From assembly GCA_030549775.1 (NCBI GenBank), contig CM060172.1, forward strand, positions 129,631,122 to 129,695,121: DNA of 64,000 nucleotides, written 5' to 3'. The notes beneath the pieces were generated by a model. The model was not told the DNA's origin. It saw nothing but the letters and a program-made list of their open reading frames with translations, and searched no databases. Shown here one piece after another: positions 45,601 to 57,945 of the stretch; the stretch's first letter is position 1; each line of letters starts with the position of its first letter. Made by a program: the position numbers and the translations under genes. Source of the DNA: Tamarix chinensis (taxonomy: Eukaryota; Streptophyta; Magnoliopsida; Caryophyllales; Tamaricaceae).

Positions 45601-48600
45601 ATATATTTTGAATCATTTTTCCTACTTTACCCTTTAGTCCTAAATAATTTTATAATACTTCATCAAGTACTGTGTATCTCTATTTAACGATATTGTTTTC
45701 GATTGTGCTTTAAATAGGGATAACTTAAGTCATTCAGATTATCTTCTTAATTCTTGAGTGAAATGCTAGAAGAATATGCATTTGTGAATGTAGGGAGTAA
45801 AAATTAAAATATAATATAGAATTCAATATCTGAGGTATAAATAATGGTGATATCAATAGTAATAATAACAAATTACTCATTTTAAAAAAGGTAAAATAAA
45901 ATAAAAGCATTTTCAACATTATTCAAAGAATATAAAGGTTAAAAGCATGGGAACATCAAAAATGTAATACTTTGGTTGATCAGACAAGAAATGTAATGAA
46001 TGAACCTAAACACACCAGCAAATATAGTGCAAAACAGTTGTACCAGCAGCGATAATCTAGTAATTGCCAACCACCTCTGTAGCAATAGGCAAATGCTGCA
46101 AATCTAAACGCCCTAGGAAACACCAACTCATAAGCCAAATAACTTTTTATCAAAATAAGAACATGTACAGGTTATATCTTCAAGAAATTCTATACATGTG
46201 TGAGAGAGTAGTAGACTAGTAGTCTTGGACCAGCAACAACCGTCCAAACACGCTGAAGGAAAAATCACAGCCATAACCACATGTTGCAATATGGAACATG
46301 AGCAGAGCCTCAGGGATCATGATGTGCTATGTGATGAATATAGAGAAATATCTAAGCAATTACCTCTGTTTCATAGGCGGCCTTGCATTATAAACTGAAA
46401 TCCACTGCATCGCTGGGACTCCCAATCGAACTTTCTTCTTGGCCTGTCCATCGTCTTCTTCATTGGCATTCAGTCTACCACGCTTCTGCCCGACTTGGTA
46501 AATAATCTAGTGACATTGAGAGCATGAGATAAGTAAATACCAATCTATCATATGAAAGAAAGAAATACAGATTGTTTTCAAGGCCACTGAATCACCTTCT
46601 GAGCACCATCAGTGTTTATAGGCCTTATGGTTGGATTTGGTCCTATCAATCCCTCAAATAAGGATATAAGCTTAGGATAGTTAGGCTCTTCATCAAACTT
46701 CATATTCACCACATGCTCCACAAATTGTTTAAGAGGTGGAGGACACAAACAACATAGTCCTTCAGGAGAGGTACCCATCTTTTTCTTGCAAACTAGAAAT
46801 GATTTGTTTTCGCCCTGGAAGTAGTATGGGGGGGAAATGCCACCACATGCACAATGAGTATCAAGACTTTTGTGGTTGCAGGAACTAACTATTTTGTAAA
46901 TTTCCAGAGTACCTGATAACCCTGCCATGGTAATCTGCCTCTGAGGAGAAAAATAAGAGTATAAGCAAGGGACTCTAAGTCATCTCTTCTGCTGGCAGTT
47001 CTTCCCAGGTGAGCATGAACACTTGCATAACGAACAGTGCCCCTGTGAGGTGGATAGAACATATGTTAAAGCTCTCAAGAAGCCTTTTATTCTCTGCAAT
47101 GGAGCAGACCTCTAAAATGAGTCCAAACTAACATCCAACACGAGGGAATGCTACTTACCTAAACATGTCAGGGCGCTGATCATACTCAACATGCTGGCCA
47201 TTAGCAGTATCCCTCCACTTAGTAGCTGCAATCAAATAGGCAAGATAAAACAGAGGAATATTTAGAGAGACGGCAACTACTCAAGTGATATCTATATATA
47301 AAAATGCAGAGCTTGCCACATGCGGATTTGACTCTTCTACTTCCAAAGTTAACTTGAATTAAATTACATATCTGTAACTACCAATTTTATTAAGTTGATA
47401 GCCTTGTGAGTAGTTACTTCGAACATAGGAATTATAAAATTTGTAATAAGCCTTAGATCTCCTTTTTATTTGCTGCATCAGCTCTCACTAGTCATTGTTT
47501 CACAGAATATTCAATCACAGATGTGAAAATGTAACAAACCTGAGCCCAACAAATGTCATAGGAAGATAGATTAATATGTTTCAATATAAAATTATGGTGC
47601 ATAAAGTTTAATTGTGTAAATAGCATGAAAGTTCAAAAGTGACAATCAACACCCTAAAAGCCTTTTGGTTTGATTTAGAGAGAGATTTGAGTTTTTTTAT
47701 TGCATTAACATGGAAAAGATTCAACGATCAACATTATAAAAGTGGAATCCTCCACCACGCATGAAGAAAAATCTTACAAGCATCTTTAGGAAGCTAAACA
47801 AAATAAATAACTAAAGAAATAAAATCATGTATCACTTGAGCCAAAGGCCTAATATAATTACCCAATCCAAGGTCCACAAGAAACAATTTCTTCTGTTGTG
47901 CAGTTGATGGCTGACCCAGCAAGAAATTCTCAGGCTTTACATCTCCATGCACATACCTAATATTGAATACAATCAAGGTATGGCTCAACCAATCAGTCAA
48001 AAATTTGAATCGGACACTCTGACAATATAAAAAGTGCTATAATGCAATGCCATCAAGACCAAAACAGATACTACTATTTCAGATAAGGATATATCTTATC
48101 AACATACCCTCTAGAATGCATCTTCTCCAGGATGGACAAGGCTTCAACTGCTATACAAGAAACCATCTCTGCTGACATCCTGGACATATCGAAATTAGAT
48201 ATCCAAACATAGACGTCGCAATTGGAAGTAACAAAGGCTGAGCAACAAGAATAAGCACCAAAAGTCATAACATCACCTTCCTTTCTCTAAACGACCTTGA
48301 ATTTCACAAATTACAAATGCTTTCAGTGTCATGCATAAACAGCCTCTACAGCATTAGGGAGACTTGGGAATTACATAGAGCATCATGATTTCTGCATAAA
48401 ATGATCTATGCATGTTCCACATTATTTAAATGCAGACTAATTATCTTCACAGACAAAATCCACTTTTTCTATACTGACTTCAGCAGAGTCTTCCGGCCTA
48501 ATTCACTTCGTCTCTGCCTCTGCTCTCAAACAAATACACTTTCTGTCGTCTGCCGTACACATTCAAGTGTGCCAACTCATATTTCTTATTGCCAGTATGC

Positions 48601-50467
48601 CTTATATACAAAGAATCTATTCCGTTACCACTTATATATCATAAACCATGGTAAATATACAAAGACAGTTGGATTTGATAGATTTAGACAGCACACAAAC
48701 AACCGGAACAAATTAAGCCAACTAAGCACGATATCCAAAAATTTAAACCAACTGATAGATTTAGAGATGGGTAAACATTCCCACCAAAAATCCATACTCC
48801 ATAACTGAGAAATATACCCAAAGAAATTAAACCAACATTCCAAAAATTATCTACCCCTAAACTGCACAGCTACTGCCTGCCCATCGCTGGCCCAAAATAT
48901 GGTGCCCAGCGCAAATAGCATTATCTTCTTCAAACAGTGAAATAACAATTGAGAGTATTTTTCACCTTACTTTCACGGAAAACCCCATCACAAATATCTC
49001 TAAATCTTGACACAGCCAGGTGTGAAGTAAAGAAAAGAGAATAAATACTAAGCTACAATTGGTGCCACAGCATAGACAAATTACAGCAGACAATACAGAG
49101 CTAAGCTACAAAACCATCTTTCATCTCAGCATACTTGTGACATTAAATAGTCAAATCATAATATTGAAGGTAAATTATAATGCAACAGATTTCTACAGGA
49201 TAAATCATGAGCAGATTCTATCAATGAGAGCACCAAAGGCAAGATACTCACGACTGTGCTGAAGTATTCCATACATCCCACAAGCTTGGCCCAAGAATGT
49301 CCATAACCTGCAGTAATTAAGTAGAATGGGTGAAGCTCAAACATATTAAAAAACTGTAAGAAAGGAAATACAGTGAGTCATACCATCACATAATAGTCTC
49401 CTTGTTTTCCTTTATAATGCACCCGGGGCACACCATGACTCCCACCAAGAGTGCTGCAAAACAAACCTGGAACGATCAATTACATTTAAGAATGAACGTC
49501 CAACACGGATCAGCTCTCAAGATCTTTACATACTTGTACACCTGCCACTCATACGGGGGGCCATAATTACAGCCTTTGCTGTTTCTGTGCTCAAATTTCA
49601 GAGCCACCTGAGTAAAATATGAAAAATATCAGATTTCAATACTCACAAGTCTCCTATAACCACATGAAAGGGCCAATTTCAGATCATTAAACTTCTTCGG
49701 GTAACAAGTATGATCAAGGTAATCGATACCTCATAAGCCCCTGGACCCGTCGTCCGATCAGTTCCGCCCGTCACGCGACGCCCAACAAACACCTGACCGA
49801 AACCGCCTTTTCCCAACTTTCGATCCACCTTGTATACCGGTGATCCCCCTACTTGAACCTGTAATTAGTTGAAAAAACATAATCCCTAGGCCAAACTAGA
49901 ATATTAACAGTGTAAAGACAACACAACTACGGTAATAACAGTGATGACTAAAATCAGCACTTTTGCACTGTTTGAATTTAACCCGACCAACGTGAGCGAT
50001 AATTAAACGAGATGAAGTCGAACAGCCATTACCCTGTCAGGAAACGGAGCTTTATTGCTATCGTCATCCTGCCCGGTAACCTTATTACTCAAACCGCCAC
50101 TATCATTCAACATTTTCTCTTCTTCTTCTCGTTTCTCCGCTTTTTCTTGCTTAAATTGTTTATGAGAAACCCTCAACTCCTCGAGAAATCGATCTGAGTC
50201 GCTGTATCTCCCGGAAATAACAATCACAGGCGGCGCCGCCGCCGCCTTCCTCTTCGACTGCTTCTTCTCCCTTTCCTTCTTAGCTGCCAACCTCGTGCGA
50301 GGCCGATCCCTAAATCTCCCCTGATCGGGTATAATAACCTTATTTGCCCTGACTACAGCCGCTTCTCTTGCAGCAGCTGCTCGAGTTCGAATGGAATTCC
50401 CAACCAAACACTCCGATCTCTTCTTATTTAATCGAGGACGATCTGCCCCTTTCCGAAGCACCGGCAT
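42683..50467 (-). CDS. MUT9-like casein kinase I (MLK/PPK family)
   Basis: Sixteen coding exons, all GT-AG, with intact frame: 50467-50033, 49858-49730, 49607-49534, 49453-49384, 49307-49252, 48179-48108, 47956-47862, 47225-47159, 47042-46913, 46814-46596, 46506-46364, 44731-44557, 44475-44385, 43942-43785, 43118-42930 and 42742-42683. They encode 720 aa. These nuclear Ser/Thr kinases phosphorylate histones (H3T3 in Chlamydomonas and Arabidopsis) and light or clock proteins such as CRY2 and PIF3. Residues 1-145 are basic and disordered, with several Arg/Lys clusters that look like nuclear signals. The kinase domain has its Gly loop [10 protein letters not shown] at 160-169, Lys192 (VALKFE), HGDVKPEN at 282-289 (HGD in place of HRD), and DLG at 307-309 in place of DFG. 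Both changes are usual in this family. Residues 440-720 form the conserved C-terminal domain. Which paralogue (MLK1-4) it matches cannot be decided here. Confidence 0.95.
43411..43433 (+). repeat. Poly-A run in kinase intron 14
   Basis: Twenty-three A on the + strand (poly-T in the transcript). It may be the tail of a retroposed fragment or simple slippage. No retroposon could be recognised next to it. Confidence 0.85.
45524..45797. mobile_element. Stowaway (Tc1/mariner) MITE in kinase intron 11
   Basis: Left end CTCCCTCTATTCACAAATAAGTGC; right end GCATTTGTGAATGTAGGGAG, which is its inverted copy. TA follows directly on the right (45798-45799). On the left, TA stands two bases before the element. 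Length (274 bp), the CTCCCTC ends and the TA site are typical of Stowaway. It lies in the 1.6-kb intron between exons 11 and 12 and does not touch splice sites. Confidence 0.85.
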
Positions 50468-51865
50468 TGTTTTCCCATAAAATTATTTTACAATCTATAC
50501 AACGATAACCAACGGCAATTATTCCACGGATTACCATATCAACAGTCAAGAGAAAACTGAGAAAATCATTTCTTCAAGTCTTGGCCTACTTTTGAAGAAA
50601 TTGGAGGCAGGGGATACCAATCGGACGTTGATGAATACGAGGTCGAATTTTGAAGAAATGGGGTTAGGGTTTGTAATTTATGCACACGAGGACACAAAGA
50701 GTGATGATTGTCTCTTGTAAACAAAAATAGTAACTTTACTACAAAAGCTTTTGCAAGTTTACAATTCTCCCACATTTAGCTTTAAAAACTTTTAAATTTA
50801 AAATTAAAGAGACTAAAATATAAAATAAATAAAATAAAAATGAAAAAACTCAAAATTTAAAAACTTTGAATATTTAAAGATTTAATATCTAAAAATTAAA
50901 AGACACAAATAAAAATAAATATCTAATTTTTCGTGGTTGACTCTTAGTTAGATTAAATATGTTTAGTTTTAATATCTAGAAATATTTTTTTAAACTTTTT
51001 AAGTATTAATTTTTCAAAAAAAAAATATTTAATAGTTTTTTCTTAGATTATTATTTTTTTTTTGTCATTTTAAAAGTAACAACTACTACAGACTTAAATT
51101 TAATATATTACAATAAAAAATAGAATTTTAATTTTTTTTTGTTTTGTCATTTTAAAAGTAATAATTACTACAAACTTAAATGTAATTTATTGCAATAAAA
51201 AAATAGAATTTATATAATAAAAACTACTAAAAACTTGCTTTGTAATTTTCATATGAAAGTTAGTAAGTTTAAGTTTTTCATTTTCAAAAATTATAAAATA
51301 AAAAAGGATTAAAAATGTGGATAAGAATTAAAAAAATATCCAAATTTGTATTTCTTATAACTTTAAATTTGACATTTCTATTTTTTATATTTACCTTTTA
51401 GTTTATTAAAATAAAAAAAAATGAGTTCAAATAAATCATTAAAACAATAAATGAATAATTAAATAATAGTATATTAAATTAACTTTTAATTAAGTAGCTA
51501 TAGCATAATTATTAATAAAGGTAGTTGTATATATGTGTTTATTACCTTTTAAATACTGTATTTATATAAAATAATATCATTTGAATAAATAACTTTTTTA
51601 AGTAAAATAAGTGTGAATTATTAATCTAAAGTGCATATAGAGGTTATGTTTTGCTAGGATAACATATTAAAAAATTATAAAATTTGTCCTAATCATTGTT
51701 TTTCAAAAATTTGAATTTCAGTTTGTATTTTTGAGATAAACTAGTATTCCATTAATTTGATTTACAAATTAAGAATTGTATGATAAAATCATTTCATCCA
51801 TGATATTTTTACACTCATGTCACTATATAATCTACGTGTCTATTAGGTAAGTTCTTGTTTTTTAT
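50468..51865. other. 5' flank of the kinase gene and AT-rich DNA
   Basis: The first 300 bp (to about 50775) have normal composition and form the probable 5' UTR and core promoter of the - strand kinase gene. From 50780 to 51865 the DNA is very AT-rich with many A/T runs. A direct repeat, GTCATTTTAAAAGTAA(C/T)AA(C/T)TACTAC, is seen near 51064 and 51145. No gene is seen. Confidence 0.5.
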
Positions 51866-54256
51866 AGAAAATTTACACGATAAAACCCTGAATTTATGCA
51901 AAATATATGATATAATCCTACGTTTTTAATAATCGCACTAGATAATACTGAGTTTAGGTGATACCACACCACGGAACCCTAAATGTATAGTAACCATTAA
52001 CTATGTGTCAAATTCCAAAAAAAAATATTCTAAGATACCCTTCAAAATGAATTTCTACCTCTAACCCTAATTCTTATTAGTCCATCCATTTTACTCGCTT
52101 CTTGTTTAATATGAAATATCAAAAATACCCCAAAAAGTAAAATACCCTACATATTTTTTTACAGTTTCTCATTAATTATTATTATTCATTTTCTTTTCAT
52201 TAAGTTTATTTATTTTTTAAAACACATTAATTACACATTTTTCACAGTTTCTTGTTAATTACTTTTATTCATTTTTTTAATAATTTTATTTATTTTTTAA
52301 ACACAAATTCAACAAGGCAAAACACTTGAATCGAACCATATGAATCGAATCTAGATAAGGGAAATCACCCCATCAAAAATCATTACAAAAGTCCTCTAAT
52401 CTAGACAATCATAAGAAACTGTTTTGAACCAATCCCAATCTTAATCAACCAAAGCAACAAAAAACTTGACGTAGAAGCATCCATTGAAAACTCTCAATCT
52501 TCTTCTTCTAAATCAAGAGGAATCAGCATACTTGGAGATTTAACTAATTATGCTTGAAAATTCTTATATTTCTAATGTTTTATCAAGTCATTCTTGCAAG
52601 TATTGTACACACTTGCAAGAAATTTATGAATTACATGGTGGTTAAAGATCTTTGAGGTATAAGGCAGTGACGGTGGATTACAATACTACACAGTGCAAGG
52701 AAGAACAAGGCTACAGAATATAAAGTTTAAACACATATGACTAGATCAATGTATAACATTATTAAGTTGTGTAGCTTTATTGTTTTTATTGTCTACTTTG
52801 TAATTCTTGTAAAATTATCATTATAACTTTTATTGTAAGACATAATCCATGCCTTAGGAAGTTTAATTCATTAACGAGGCTGCTAATGGGCTTATTAATG
52901 AAAAAGGCATGCTTGGTTCCATGCGTATATAAGCACTTGTACTCAAGGGTTTGACTCATCATCATCGTGTATGAAAAATTCATGGAAGTTCATCAAGACT
53001 TTTTAGAGAGACTGCATGAGAGTGGTTCTTCTTCTCCCCTTCTCCTTTTTCAAGCGTGTTCATTGAGAACTAGCCAGGGTAATCTTGTGAGAAATAAAAG
53101 GTTATCATTAGAAGTGTTAGATCTTGGATTAAATCTACTCAAAATCTATCATAAAATGGAATAACCGAAGTACAAGTAAGTGAAGTTGAGTTTTGGGTGT
53201 ACATTTTTGTATCTTATGGTCCTTCAAAAAATGTTCTGAAGTGGTGTAGAAGATTTGGAGATAATATTCCACATCAAAATTAACTAAATAATCAAACAAA
53301 AGCTAGATCCTAAAATATATAAATAAATAATAGTTGATCCCAATAACACCCATGGAGCTTCAATGGGAAGAGATTGTGTTGTAGTAGGGAGGCCACGGGT
53401 CTTGGTTTTTTATGCTTGGTTGGTCAAATGTAAGGCAAGCTAACAAAAATTAAATGGGAGTACCCACGTTGAATCAAACAACATCAATTGTCCAGTATTA
53501 GAACCAACCAAATCAACTTCGTTCTAAAAAGCCATGAAAACCACAAAAATCAAATTGGACAAACTAACACCACCAATTCCATATCTAAGCCAATAAAAAA
53601 ATATATTTGAAGCTTTGATTAACAAATCCGGGACATGTCAGCAGTGTCTCAATGGTTGTGAGCTAGTTTTCTAGGTGCCACATGCTATTGTTGCCCTGCT
53701 TGTGCGAAGCTGTTGCTCATCATCACCGATCTATTGAAGTGGTTAGTGGTGGAGTTGTGGTATGGTGGCAATGTAGGTTGAAATGCAAGGAGGGGGCATG
53801 TGCTGGGACAATGTCACAATAGGAGAGAATAGACTAGGGATGAAGGGGTGTGTAACGGGTTAAGAGGTAGGTTGAATAAGCTTTTTATTACATGGTTTGG
53901 TATAGTCCTTGTTTGGATGGGAAGTCTGACAATGAATGAGAAGTAAGGACAAGGTATAATGTGACCAAATAAATGATGATAGTGTGCTTACTTTTAAGGG
54001 TGTTTTAGGTATATAACATGACATAATAGGGGGGTGGATGTGAGAAATGGAGGGAATAATAAGAAATGGATCAAGTGTAAAAAAGGTAATTTTTTATTAT
54101 TTTTTAAAAATTATGGCACACAGGCAATGGTTATTGTACATTAAGAGTTACATGATGTGATGTCCCTTAAATTAAAGGTTACGTGGTATGTTTCTAAAAA
54201 ATCAAGGTTATATAATATATTTTGAATAAAATTATGGTTATATTATGAAATTTTCT
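51866..54256. mobile_element. Mutator-like element with long terminal inverted repeats
   Basis: The left 145 bp (51866-52010) and the right 145 bp (54112-54256) are inverted copies. Matching blocks in order are AGAAAATTT, CAAAATATAT(G/T)ATATAA, TACCAC, then TAATGTA or TAAATGTA, and (A/G)TAACCATT. TIRs of this length in a 2.4-kb element without recognised transposase point to a non-autonomous Mutator-like element. The flanks are T-rich (TTTTTTATA against TATTTTTTT), so the expected 9-bp target duplication cannot be judged. The inside (52020-54110) has a 65-codon open frame on + at 52967-53164 that I do not recognise. The stretch around it (52850-53100) looks more like an LTR or captured DNA than the TIRs do. 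Confidence 0.7.
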
Positions 54257-55599
54257 ATTTTTTTACTTGTTTATTATCACATTAGAGCGTTTATTTTGTA
54301 TATTATTTTCATAACCTCATTATCTCTATTGTCTACTATATATTATTTGTCCACGGGTATATCTCACAGTCATTTATTAAATATTTCAATTATCATATAC
54401 TTTCAACCTTATACCTTTATTAATTATACTCACCCGCCACAAATAATATTAATTATTATTATTAACTATGAATGTTATTATTTATCAGCAAATAATAACA
54501 TTAATTAATAATAATCATCATAATTATAATAATAATTATTATTATTAACTAATGTTAATAATAACCACCATCAATAAGTATTATTATTCACTCTCAATAT
54601 TAATTATTATTATTAACTATTAGTATCAATATTTATTATTACTAATTACTAGTATCATCACTATTATTAATTTAATAAGTTATGAATGATATAAACATTA
54701 ATATTAATATTGATATTAATCACTTACATAGTATTATGAACAATATTTAATGTAGGGGCATGTGTTACAGATTTAATTAATCACGAGTTGAATTATTTCA
54801 TATTGTAGCCCAATATTTTAGCCTTAGTGGAAGATTTGAGCCAAACTAGTATAATTGAGCCAAGGAAGAAGCTTACTTGTTTAAACATGGATTATAAGGG
54901 GATTTAATAGTCATTATTGAAATATTAATGAAGGCACGTGATTAACACATATTATGGGATTCGATGAGGAGGGGTGAACCAACCATTAGATATTAGATAT
55001 CAATTATTAAAAGATTTAGTTAGTTAGATAATGTTAAAAACTTAATATTGTTAGTTTGTACTTTTATCTTTTATTCCTTTACTTTGTGTTGATTTTTGGT
55101 GTGTTCGTCTTTTTGATTTTTAGTTTATCTTTTATGAGAGATTTGTATTTGATGAGGTTGAAGTTCATGGATAAAAACACGAGTCTTGTAAGTTGTAACT
55201 ATTGATTACGGATGCAATACATGTTATGAGTTTGAATCTTCAATCAATTATCTACGCGAGTTCGTTCTTGATTATAATTTTTGTGTGATTCGTATTCAAG
55301 TTTTCTATAATCAAATTTATATTAATTTGAAAGAGAGATTTTTTATTCAATCGGCAACACTCATACCCCTCAACAATCGTCCATAATATCCATACATACA
55401 ACCATACACATTTGACCCCAAATTCATTTTGTCCAAATACATACAACCAAGTATGTTTGTGAAATTGACAGGTTGGCATTGGTTTGTGACATTCAAGAGA
55501 AGAAGTAACAAACTTTTTCAAGGTTCCTTAGAGGTATCAATTTAAATGTGAGAGAGATTGTTGAATTATGCCTCTATGATAGCTTAGATTAATTAGTGA
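54257..55599. other. AT-rich stretch with ATT/AAT-rich tract
   Basis: Between about 54420 and 54730 the sequence is made of ATTATT, TTAATAAT and TATTAATATT units, an imperfect AT-trinucleotide tract. The part 54740-55560 holds no supported gene. It may contain the left LTR or leader of the gypsy remnant that follows, but I found no matching partner. Confidence 0.4.
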
Positions 55600-57344
55600 A
55601 ATTGGCATTAAAAATCTAGATCCGATTGAATAAGACCAAGATGATATTCAAACCCTCATCTCCAACACCTTCCAACCCCTATGGCAATAGTGGTTTAAAA
55701 TTTTAAAATAGGGGAGGTGGAGGCTAAATAGAGAAGAGTAAGCAGAATATGGGATAAAATGCTAGAAAAAATGCTTCAAATGTAGGGGTTATAAGTACTT
55801 TATAAATGATTGGTCCAACCAAAGAGTCGTGCCTTTTAGAGATATTTTGAGTATGGAGTCATATAGTGATGAAGAGATTGAAATAGATGATAAGGAGAAT
55901 GTTGGTTTGCAGAGTTTTTATGGTGAGGAGGTCCAATAGTGTTGCATTGTTTAAAGAATTCTACAAGTACATCTATGGTCATATTCAACTTAAAGAGATA
56001 AAAAAGAATTCAATACCGTATGTAAGGTGGGAGACAAAGTGTGCAGGGTCATTATTAAAAGTCAATTGTGCACTAATTTATCAAGAGAAGAGATGGTGAA
56101 AAGGATTGGCTTGAAGATCACAAAGTACTCAATACGTTTTTCTCTACAATAGCCCAATAAAGACAAAAGGATTGGAGTCTCCAAACATGCACTTCTAAAT
56201 TTTAAAACTGGCACCTATGTTGATGTTGTGTTATGTGACATATTACTAATGGTTACAGGTCATAACTTTCTTGGGAGGCCATGGAAGTATGGTAGGTAAG
56301 TTTCCCATGATGGAGCGCTTAATGAGTACACGGTTTGTAGGACAAAGAAGAAGTTCAAGTGGAAAGCCTAATTTTTGAACTATAAACCAAACCTAAGATG
56401 TCACAAGATGAGCACAAGTTTGAGAGCTTATTTCTCCGAGAACAAGCAACGGAGGCTACCATCAAGGAATGAAGGATTTACTACACTTTAGAGATGAAGG
56501 AAGAAGCCCCATAAGAAGAATTTACTGATGCATTTCCCGGAGAGTTACTATGTGGATGACCACCATTGAGAGGGATAGAACATGTTATTGATATCATAAC
56601 CGGGGTTTCTCTTCCAATCAAGATGACTTATTGATGCAATCTTGAAGAAGCAAATGCTATTTAAAGGTAAATTCAAGAGTTACTGGATAAAGACTATGTA
56701 AGGGAGAGCATGAGTATGTGTTATGTTCTGGCTTTGTTGGTGCTTAAGAAGGATGGGACATAGAGAATGTGTGTTGATTCAAGGAAAGTTAACAACATCA
56801 CAACCAAGTACACATTTCCTTTACCAAGATTGGCTGGTATATTAGACGAGCTCTATGGAGCAAGGACTGTCCCTAAAGTCTATTTAAGAAGTTGTTACAA
56901 TCAAATGAGAATTAGAGAAGGGAGTGAGTGAGTGGAAGATTACTTTTAAGACTAAGTATATTCTTTATCAGTGATTGGTGATGTCATATGGGTTATGCAA
57001 TGTACCTAGTTCTTTTATGAGACTGATGAATGGGTCCTAATGCCATTCTTAAGAGATTTTGTGGCGGTGTACTTTGATGACGTACTCATTTATAACAAGA
57101 CCAAAAATAGTCATCTAATGTACTTGAGGAAATTGTTTGAAAAGTTGAGATAAGCAAAGTTATATGGGAAGTTGGAGAAGCATAGCGTCGTAGTGGATAG
57201 TGTGGTATTAATTGGATACATTGTGAGTGGATATGGGATCTGTGTGGATCCATCCAAAGTTGAATATATTCAAACTTGGCCACAACCAATCAATGTGCAT
57301 GGCATAAGAAGTTTTAATGGGTTAGCATATATTTATATATAGGT
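55600..57344 (+). mobile_element. Decayed Ty3/gypsy gag-pol
   Basis: A degenerate gag zinc knuckle reads KCFKCRGYKYFINDW near 55769: the first two Cys are kept, the His and last Cys are lost. A protease-like stretch follows. Reverse transcriptase begins at about 56530 with blocks matching VLLVPKKDGTWRMCVDSR (as LVLKKDGT then MCVDSRK), then NNITTKYTFPLPRLAGILDE near 56790-56850, LYQ-LVMSYGLCNVPSSFMR near 56970, and VYFDDVLIYNK at 57067-57100. The catalytic YFDD is preserved although the frame is broken many times. The last block reads WPQPINVHGIRSFNGLA (57275-57325), and then a LINE end begins. The order is typical of chromovirus-type gypsy elements. It cannot be active. Confidence 0.85.
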
Positions 57345-57945
57345 TGAAGATAAAATAGTTTGGAACCCTTTTGCTCTCCCTTAACATCAATTTATCCTAT
57401 GGTTAACAATTCAAATAGGTCTCAAACAAAAAGACAAGCTTATGATCTATGGACTCCTTAGGTGAAATATACGTGTTGTTTGTAAACAACATGAAGAAAC
57501 CATCCCTCACATATTTTTCTCTTGTGAATACTTGATCGAGGTATGGAAACCTATGCTACAAAAACTAGGTTGTCATCGAGAAATGACAAGTCGGACTGAT
57601 AAACTTGGAGTGCAAATGGAGAAAAAGGCCCTAAAACAATAAAGCATTTGATAAAGGCATTGCTTGCAGTTGTTGTGTACCATATTTAGAGGGAAAGAAA
57701 CTATATATTTTTTACCAATCTTTATAAACATCCTCATTATATAAGAATACATATTTTGCATGAGTTGGCAAGAAGATCTATGACATCTTCTTCTTCTTTT
57801 TTTTACATTGTAAGTCTTATAAGAGACTCGTGTCTTATATAGATCTCTTAGGAATCATGGGTTAATCCTTGTTGGATCTAGCTAATTGTGTACATTTTGC
57901 TTTGAATTGATGGAATAAATATAATTAATTGATTGAAAAAATGCA
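57345..57945 (+). mobile_element. 5'-truncated LINE end inserted in the gypsy remnant
   Basis: On the + strand it reads HQFILWLTIQ, CVVCKQHEETIPHIFFSCEY and LIEVWKPML, the zf-RVT domain at the end of LINE ORF2. The 3' end has AATTAATTGATTGAAAAAA, like many plant LINE tails. It begins just where the gypsy homology stops. Confidence 0.75.

Noticed and set aside
48401..48843. Open frames of 135 and 72 codons on both strands
   Set aside because: They lie in intron 5 of the kinase gene and have no motif.
52967..53164. 65-codon + strand open frame inside the Mutator-like element
   Set aside because: Not called as a gene: not recognised, no flanking exons. Kept only as a possible captured fragment.
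54245..54508. 87-codon + strand open frame
   Set aside because: Begins inside the right TIR and runs into an ATT-rich tract; composition alone explains it.
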